Source: Budorcas taxicolor
Lineage: Eukaryota > Chordata > Mammalia > Artiodactyla > Bovidae
Length of the DNA: 64,000 bases
Assembly: GCF_023091745.1 (NCBI RefSeq)
Contig: NC_068912.1
Coordinates: forward strand, 75,999,067-76,063,066
Reading direction: 5' to 3'
Below the pieces are notes generated by a model, which had not been told where the DNA came from, did no database searches, and saw nothing but the letters and a program-made list of their open reading frames with translations. A program made the translations under genes and the position numbers. Of this stretch, positions 57,548-64,000 are shown one piece after another. Position 1 is the first letter of the stretch. Each line of letters opens with the position of its first letter.

Positions 57548-57559
57548 TCACCTCTACCA

Positions 57560-58971
57560 TTTTTAGCCTTGCATCTTTTTTTTAAAGAAAAATAATTGCA
57601 ACTGTGAACAAAATCTTACAAGGGGGAAGCAGAAAGATTGACAAAATAATCTTCTGACTGAGAGAATGATTTTCCGTGATGTAAGACTCATTGGCAAGTG
57701 GCTTGCTTCTTCCTAATAAAGACCAGATTTTTGAAGCTTGAGTTCTGATGTCTAATGATATATGGGTGAGCACAGGGAGAGAGATTTGAAGAATGTCAGA
57801 GAAATTAGAGGATGAAGTTTGAAAGGTTTGTCTTCTAAATCATAAACATCTTTGTTCCTTTTTCATCTCACATCTAAAGTAAGGGTCATAGACTCTACCC
57901 TGTCTGCCACAGGGTGTGGGAGAATTAAAAGAAAGATGAAGCCACTTTGCAAAGTGTATATTATTAAATAGCTCCTTTGGGAGATCTTTCTAAATGATAA
58001 ATAAATCATGCTGTATGTTAAAAATTTAAAGCTCACATTAAGTGATACTTTTTCATTTCGCTTTTGTTGCTCATTTTCCCTCATGAAATGCTAAAGTCAT
58101 ACTGAATTGTAAATGTTCATACACACACACGCATACAGTGAGGATCTGGCTTCCTGGATAAGTTGCTGCTCTATTTTCTCTTATTCTTTTCTTAGCTACT
58201 TTAAAACTATTTGTTCAAAGTGATCATCGGCCAGCAGGTACATCTGAATAGGACTTTGTAGCTTCCAAGATGACAGGCACACAAGATGAACAATGAATAA
58301 ATGTAAAGCAAATGTGAATAAACCTCAAATGTTATCTTTTCTCACAGTCACTGGCTATAGGATTTTCAATATTGACTGGGACAGATGCACACCAGCGACT
58401 ATACAACTAGGACTCAGATGCTTAGGAAAAAACAGACTGATGCTAAACCCTAGGATTCATGGAAGTATCCTGATTCAGTTTAAAGTTTTAAGTTCAAGAA
58501 TTCTTAAAAGTTTGCAGGCACTAGTCCCTGCCTGTTCCTGCTTCCTTTACAAGGTGCTATTTCCAAAATATATAAAATATTGGGAAATGTAATTGAGAAG
58601 AAACATGTCCCTAATGTCAGGGACAAATATCAAGACTTGGTTAGCAGAGAAAATTGCTGATCCTATAGTCAAATCTCTGGCTGTATAGGTGCAAGGCACC
58701 AGGTAAGCTAGTTGGGACATCAGAGCACTGATGAGAAGAAAAGGGTGGACAGTGTATCTTGGGCAGAGATACAGCTGTGCCCTGACAGCACACCTGACAG
58801 CTGTGTAAGCAGGTTACTTTGCAGAAATTAAAGCAACTTAGTATGTGTGGAGCCTAGACTAAAAAATAAAGTGTAAGAAATAAAGATGGGACTAGATGTA
58901 CAAGAGAAGCAAGACAGATGGGCTTTCAATCAGTCTCAATGGTGGCTATGGGCATATGTGTGTGTATGTGT
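57560..58971. other. Unique non-coding stretch
   Basis: No named repeat recognised. A 99-codon frame (58293-58592) follows a splice-acceptor-like ttctcacag at 58336-58344 but has no donor of note and no recognised domain. Confidence 0.35.
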
Positions 58972-59175
58972 GTGCTCAGTCATATCAAACTCTTTGCAAC
59001 CCCACGAACTGTAACCTTTAAGGCCATTCTGTCCATGGGATCCTCCAGGCAAAAATACTGGGGTGAATTGCCATTCTCCTCCAGGGGATCTTCCTGACCC
59101 AGGAATAGAGCCCACATCTCCTGTAGCTCTTACATTGCAAGCAGATTCTTTACCACTGAGCCACCTGGGAAGCCC
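58972..59175 (-). mobile_element. Bov-tA SINE
   Basis: Reverse Bov-tA: gtgctcagtcatatcaaact, gggatcctccaggcaaaaat and ttctttaccactgagccacc. Preceded by a short (TG)n tract. Confidence 0.93.
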
Positions 59176-59359
59176 TGAAAGTGGAGGCTTGTCCTGACTA
59201 TTTTGGGGCTGGAGCAATGTGTCGACTGTGGTGTGCAGAGCAGCTCTGGCTTTCAAACACACTGGATCAGGGCCTGAATGGCAGCTGTTTTCAGGATTTG
59301 TTGGTGATTGTGACCTGTCACTTAATGGTTAGGAAGCCTTGTGAAAAAGAGATACTTTA

Positions 59360-59580
59360 GCTTGAAGGTTAAAAATCTAGTTTCTGGAGTCAGATGGCCT
59401 GAATCAAAATTTCAGTGAGCTGTGCAGCTTTGAGCAGTTAAGTAGCTTCTTAAGTCTCAATTTCTCAAAATGATGGAAATAATAGTGCCTATTTCATTCA
59501 GTAATTGGGGAGGTTACAAGAGTGTTTAGCCCAGTGATTGGAACACATAGGCAAAAAGCAAACATGTTTGCACGTATTGT
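59360..59580 (+). repeat. MIR SINE
   Basis: Forward MIR: tctagtttctggagtcagat, ggcctgaatcaaaatttcag, gtgcagctttgagcagttaa, ctcaatttctcaaaatgatg and gggaggttacaagagtgttt. Well preserved. Confidence 0.85.
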
Positions 59581-59632
59581 TACAGTTATTATTTTTGTGA
59601 CTTCCATAGTTTTCCCATCATAGAACATACTT

Positions 59633-59849
59633 GTGTGTGTGTGGTTAGTTGCTCAGTCATGTCTGACTCTTTGCGACCCCATGGACTGTAGCCCTCCAGG
59701 CTCCTCTGTCCATGGGGATTCTCTAAGCAAGAATACTGGAGTTGGTTGCCATGCCCTCTTCCAGGGGATCTTCCCAACCCAGGGATCAAACCCAGGTGTC
59801 CCACATTGAAGGAGGATTCTTTACCATCTGAGCCACCAGGGAAGCCCAT
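59633..59849 (-). mobile_element. Bov-tA SINE with perfect 9-bp TSD
   Basis: Reverse Bov-tA: gttgctcagtcatgtctgac, ggattctctaagcaagaata and ttaccatctgagccaccagg. TSD aacatactt at 59624-59632 and 59850-59858. Close to consensus. Confidence 0.96.
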
Positions 59850-59933
59850 AACATACTTATTGAATATCTAAAATGGGTAAGGCCTGCAACACACTGAAAA
59901 CTACCCACTCGTAGTGTAGAACAGCTATGCAAT

Positions 59934-60125
59934 ACAGTCTGCCCTCTGTATTTATGGATTCACATGCAGGGAGTCAACGAAGTATGAATGAAATATGCAT
60001 ATAGCAAACCTGCAGATATGGAAGACCTACTATTCATGGTACTTTGTCATTTTATGTTAGGGACTTGAGCATCTGTGGATTTTGGTTTCAGAGGGGGCTC
60101 CCTGTACTTAGGAACAACTGTTCAG
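59934..60125 (+). mobile_element. Tigger-type (TcMar) DNA transposon remnant
   Basis: tacagtctgccctctgtatt at the left matches the terminal repeat, followed by ggattcacatgcagggagtc. Right part: agggacttgagcatctgtgg, attttggtttcagagggggc. The middle is deleted as in short non-autonomous members. Confidence 0.75.
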
Positions 60126-60501
60126 GCCTTTGGTTTGAATGGAGCTCAGTATACCGTTGACACTGCTTTTTATCTACAGAGTCTCAGGAAGCTTCTAGGA
60201 GTTTTATTTCTGTTTCAGCCAGTCGACAGAAGCTGACTAAAAGAGAAATTAGATTTTGTGCGCCCAGGTACATGGGAATCTAAGGGCAGGGGGACGTGTT
60301 TAAGCAGGATCAGGTGGTTTTCAGCTCTGTCTCCATTGGGATCTTAGGCCTTATATTGCGTCTCTCCTGCAGAGTGATCTGAGATTAGTTGCAAACTCTC
60401 TTCATTATGCCTGATGGAAGTGTAGGTCCACACTCAAACATTTTCCTGATGACCAAAATATTTAGAAATTTTTTGGAGACAAGTTTGTCTTTTGCAGTAA
60501 T

Positions 60502-60503
<2 letters not shown>

Positions 60504-60537
<34 letters not shown>
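60504..60537. repeat. (TG)n microsatellite
   Basis: About 17 TG units, uninterrupted. Confidence 0.95.
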
Positions 60538-60539
<2 letters not shown>

Positions 60540-60594
60540 TACACACATATATACACATCTGAGAGATTTTGTTTTTCTCTCTGTCGAGTGGATA

Positions 60595-60795
60595 AAATTA
60601 ACATTTACTATGCGTCAGGTATTGTGAAAAGTACTTTCTATACATTACCTTATTTTACTCTCAGACTTTTCTGGTCTTCACATTGCTTTTATAAGTGAGA
60701 TCTCACGGCTTTTAAAGGGTGAAGCCGGATTACAACCTAGACCTGTCTCATTCAAAGTTAAAGCTCCTAACCATTATACTAGAATGCCTACTGTG
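60595..60795 (-). repeat. MIR SINE
   Basis: Reverse MIR, nearly complete: catttactatgcgtcaggta, attaccttattttactctca, gaagccggattacaacctag and gctcctaaccattatactag. Confidence 0.85.
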
Positions 60796-61244
60796 CAATT
60801 TCCTGTTAGGATTATAATTCAGATCCCTATAAAGACTTCTATTTGCATTTCTCTCTTTGGGATTACCATCCCCATAAAATATATGGTACTATATATGCTC
60901 ATATAAATCTAAATGCATTGTCTTTCAGGAAGAAAGACACCTTTACTGAAGACAATCACAACATACAGTTAAATATCAGTGGTGGTCAATAAACCATGTA
61001 CATGCAAACTATTAATAATTAATACTAATCATTAGTAGAGTCTTCTATCTACAGTGAATTCACAGGGAAATTCCTTTCATATAGCCATGAGAGGACTTTT
61101 TCATTTTATGAGTCTCAATGATTTCTCATAATTTCACATCTTGTCTGTAGAATGATATTAATATCCTCAATAACAATATCAATCAATAATATCAACAACT
61201 ACAACAATAATAGTACAGATTACTTATTAACATCGATACTGTAT

Positions 61245-61290
61245 GATTTATAAAGCAAGGTATGTAAGATTTATAAAGTAAGGTATGCAC
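61245..61290. repeat. Tandem duplication, 23-bp unit
   Basis: gatttataaagcaaggtatg (61245-) is followed directly by a second copy with C to T at one site (61268-61290). Two copies only. Confidence 0.85.
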
Positions 61291-61329
61291 TACCTGAGCA
61301 TATTATATATGTCATTATATATGCATAAA

Positions 61330-61490
61330 TATATATATGTATATAGGTAAAAACTATCTCCATTTACCATATGAGGAAACTAAGATTCAAAGTGCAATGT
61401 GCATGGGGTGATACAGGCAGCAAATGGCGAAGTCAGATATCAAATATAAAGGGAAGTGAATCCAAAACTATATGTGTTCTTTCTACTGCC
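61330..61490 (-). repeat. MIR SINE fragment
   Basis: Reverse MIR: actatctccatttaccatat, gaggaaactaagattcaaag and gcagcaaatggcgaagtcag. Confidence 0.7.
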
Positions 61491-61840
61491 TAGACTCTAC
61501 CAGAAAGGTTTTATTTTTTTTCATTCAGCATCATTTGCTGTTACTAGTAATCATACCTATTTTACTCTTCAATGTTCTGGAAGTATTTAGAAACATTGTT
61601 TTCTTCAATCTCCCTCTTCTATTATAGGACTAAAGGAAGGCATAGCCCACAGGGTTTTATGAGGCTAGAGTTAGAGAAAACCTTGGGCAAGGGGAAGGGA
61701 GGGGTGTAGGGGTGCTGAAAATAAATTATAAAATACAGTAGGTTCCAAGTAGAATACCAAAAAAATCAAAACAGTAAGTCTCAAAACTCTGTGAAGATTC
61801 GAAGAAATGGAGTCTTTCTTGCCATATCAATAAACAAGAC

Positions 61841-62551
61841 TGTCAGAGTCATCAGTGATTCTGGCCCCCAAATGCGAATTCCTGAGCCCTAAGGGCTCTC
61901 AGGAAGGAGAAGAACACCAGTACGATCTGCTGGCCATCAGGCTGCAGTCACTCCTTATGGTGAGGACTGAGGAACTCAGGATATGAAAAGCAAAGGGTAC
62001 TGGCACCTGATAGCTGAGATGTATACGAAAGGAATGATTTCAGTAAGCTCGGACTCTTACATCTTCCTATACATAGTGCAAGTGTGCATGCTAAATTGCT
62101 TTAGTCACGTTTGATTCTGTGTGACCCTATGGACTGTAGCCTGCTAGGCTCCTCTGTCCTTGAGATTCTCCAGGAAAGAATACTGGAGGGGGTTGCCATG
62201 CTTCTTCTAGGGGATCTTCCTGACTCAGGGATCTAACCTGCATCTCTTCTGTCTCCCACACTGGAGGGTGAGTTCTTTGCTATTAGCACCACCTGGGAAG
62301 CCCTCCCATATGTATAAAAGCCCTGAAGTCCTTAACTTGGGATATCTGATTTTCCTTTAATTCACAATAATCTTTTGAAGTTTAGACTACCTGCCCTTTG
62401 TGCAAAACTTCTATGTAACCTGGTTCCTCCCTTCGAATTCTCTGAGAAATTCTCTAAGGGTTAGTTGAGATGCTGTCACCTGGGCTAAAAATTTCCGCTA
62501 AATAAAACATAACTCTCAACTTTTAGGTTGTGACTATTTTTTAAGTTGACA
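61841..62551 (+). mobile_element. Solitary ERV-type LTR, split by Bov-tA
   Basis: Starts tgtcagagtcatcagtgatt and ends ggttgtgac...aagttgaca, giving TG...CA ends. Inside are a TATA-like tataaaa (62313-62319) and a polyadenylation signal aataaa (62501-62506) with the following ctctcaacttttagg. It resembles a ruminant ERV LTR I know but cannot name. No internal retroviral sequence lies beside it, so it is a solo LTR. No clear TSD. Bov-tA interrupts it at 62085-62304. Confidence 0.6.
62085..62304 (-). mobile_element. Bov-tA SINE inserted in LTR
   Basis: Reverse Bov-tA: ctaaattgctttagtcacgt, gagattctccaggaaagaat and ctattagcaccacctgggaa. Lies just upstream of the LTR TATA-like motif. Confidence 0.93.
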
Positions 62552-62629
62552 ATTCAAAAAAGCTGAGAGAGCCAAAAGATTTTGACATCTATTGTATGTA
62601 TGCAATTTATAAATTTGAAGACAGTATGC

Positions 62630-62665
62630 GTGTAAGTGCGTGTGTGTGCGTGTGTGTGTGAGATG
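62630..62665. repeat. Imperfect (TG)n tract
   Basis: gtgtaagtgcgtgtgtgtgc, then gtgtgtgtgtgag, with interruptions. Confidence 0.8.
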
Positions 62666-64000
62666 TATTTGAATTTGTAATCTAGAGGTAGTCATTTCAG
62701 GAATTCATAATTCATAGGAATTCAAGAGCAGGAAGGCCTTGCTCCAGAGGTGGTTGTTACATGAGTTAGCTATATTTTCTTTCTGATCAATACCGGAGGA
62801 TTTGCTAATTAACTTAATAAATATTAAAGAATGGGTTTTAATGGTGACAAATTAGTAGTATTCAAGATCTATGCTTTGTCTAAGAATTTGGAGACATTCC
62901 TCACCCTAGCATAAATAGGAAGTCCAGTGAAACCTCTATTCTTTACTCTTCAGGATAGTGCTGGAGGCTAGATTCTGAAATTATAATGTCAGAAAAATCT
63001 GTTTACCTGATGGTAATTGTAAAACTAATTGAATCCTGCTTTTGTGTTTCACATCATCTCAGTGAACCCAGAGACAACATGTTATGCTCACAGAATCTAA
63101 AGATCAGGGAACTGGTACATCTTTGAATTTACAGAGGAGGGCTGTTGAGCTGTTGTATAGCTTTTTAAACAAATAGCATTTCTAAAAAATGTCTCCAAGT
63201 GTGGCTGAATCTTCTTTGATACTTGCTTTTATAAGTGTCAGGTTTTGATGTCAGAGAGTAGCTAACACTCATCTCTAACCATAGCAGCTACCAAAATCTA
63301 CCACAGAAAATCTAATAAATGTACACGGACAACTGGCTTAGGCTAGTTCCCAACAATAACAAAATTCTAAACCATAGAAATGAGAGCAGGGATAGTGGCT
63401 TGAATATAAATAGAGAATGATCTCTGGCAATTTGTCAGAATAGGTATCAATGTCTTCTTTTTGCAATTTTGGCACCAGCTGCCCGTAAACACCTGAGCTA
63501 TAAAAAGTGGGGTAAAGTTGATACCTGCTTATAGCCAAGATTTCCTTATTGATAATCTCAATTTGCTGAATAATTATAAGAAAAATGAATTATCAGCAGC
63601 TGTTATCTCTGTCATATGTCAAATGCCTGGTTATTTCCAAGAACCCAACGTTTTGTCTCCTTGCTGACCTAACAAGCAAGCTGCCGATTCTTCACCTTAA
63701 TATCTCCCTAGACCAGCTTCACTTCCTTTCATTAAACTTATCAAGTACCTAGTTATGCTGTATGTGTATCACTGATTTCCTTAGTGAAAAGCCTCAATAA
63801 ACTTAGCGTGGTTCTACAGCTTGTTCAGATCAGATCAAATGATCATTTAAAACAGAGTTTAGTTCACTGTAGAAGTTGATGCTGTGCTCAAACTTCATGC
63901 TGACTTTCCATTTCCCTAAATACAAGTCACATTTTGGATTCCCTTTTCCATGTCCTTTTCCATTAATGTCATCAAAGATTACAAACTTTCTAGAGAAAAC
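62666..64000. other. Unique non-coding stretch to window end
   Basis: No repeat or gene recognised. A 66-codon reverse frame (63338-63538) has no supporting feature. Confidence 0.4.

Overview
The window is mammalian nuclear DNA from a ruminant, almost certainly a bovid (cattle, sheep, goat or a relative). The evidence is the repeat content. There are about 25 copies of the tRNA-derived Bov-tA/Bov-A SINE and eight copies or fragments of the BovB (RTE-clade) LINE. Four short 3' ends look like a ruminant L1, and two CHR-type cetartiodactyl SINEs are present. All of this sits on an older mammalian background of MIR, L2, L1M, MER20, Tigger and MLT1. All family names come from recognising consensus sequences by eye. 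No RepeatMasker run was possible, so subfamily names and outer boundaries (about 10-30 bp) are approximate.

I find no convincing protein-coding gene, rRNA, tRNA gene, CRISPR array or bacterial-type operon. Nearly every longer open frame lies in a SINE or in decayed BovB reverse transcriptase, in either orientation. The window therefore reads as intergenic DNA or the interior of a very large intron.

Layout. 1-7.4 kb: a MIR split by an L1 3' end, a MIR split by MER20, scattered SINEs and unique DNA. 7.4-11.2 kb: a nearly full-length but dead BovB with a Bov-A SINE inserted in its endonuclease region. 11.5-20 kb: old L1M, SINEs, a (TA)n tract and a long L2. 20-27 kb: two minus-strand BovB copies (the second, 1.5 kb, keeps its YADD motif), SINEs, and a palindromic MITE-like element inside an old repeat. 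27-30 kb: SINEs and an unclassified old repeat. 30.5-35.4 kb: the most repeat-poor and gene-like stretch, with two exon-like segments and a perfect-looking X-box (RFX-type) motif. 35.4-45 kb: an MLT1 LTR, L2 copies, BovB and MIRs. 45.5-51 kb: three BovB pieces, two of them forming a large inverted repeat with a 162-bp spacer. 51-64 kb: MIR, two long tail-to-tail L2 copies, a CHR SINE, a Tigger remnant and a solitary ERV-type LTR split by a SINE.

There is no co-operating gene system here. The interest lies in nested insertions whose order can be read from target-site duplications (TSDs), in inverted repeats that could fold as double-stranded RNA if transcribed, and in the candidate conserved element near 33.1-33.3 kb. 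I did not find an undescribed biological system.
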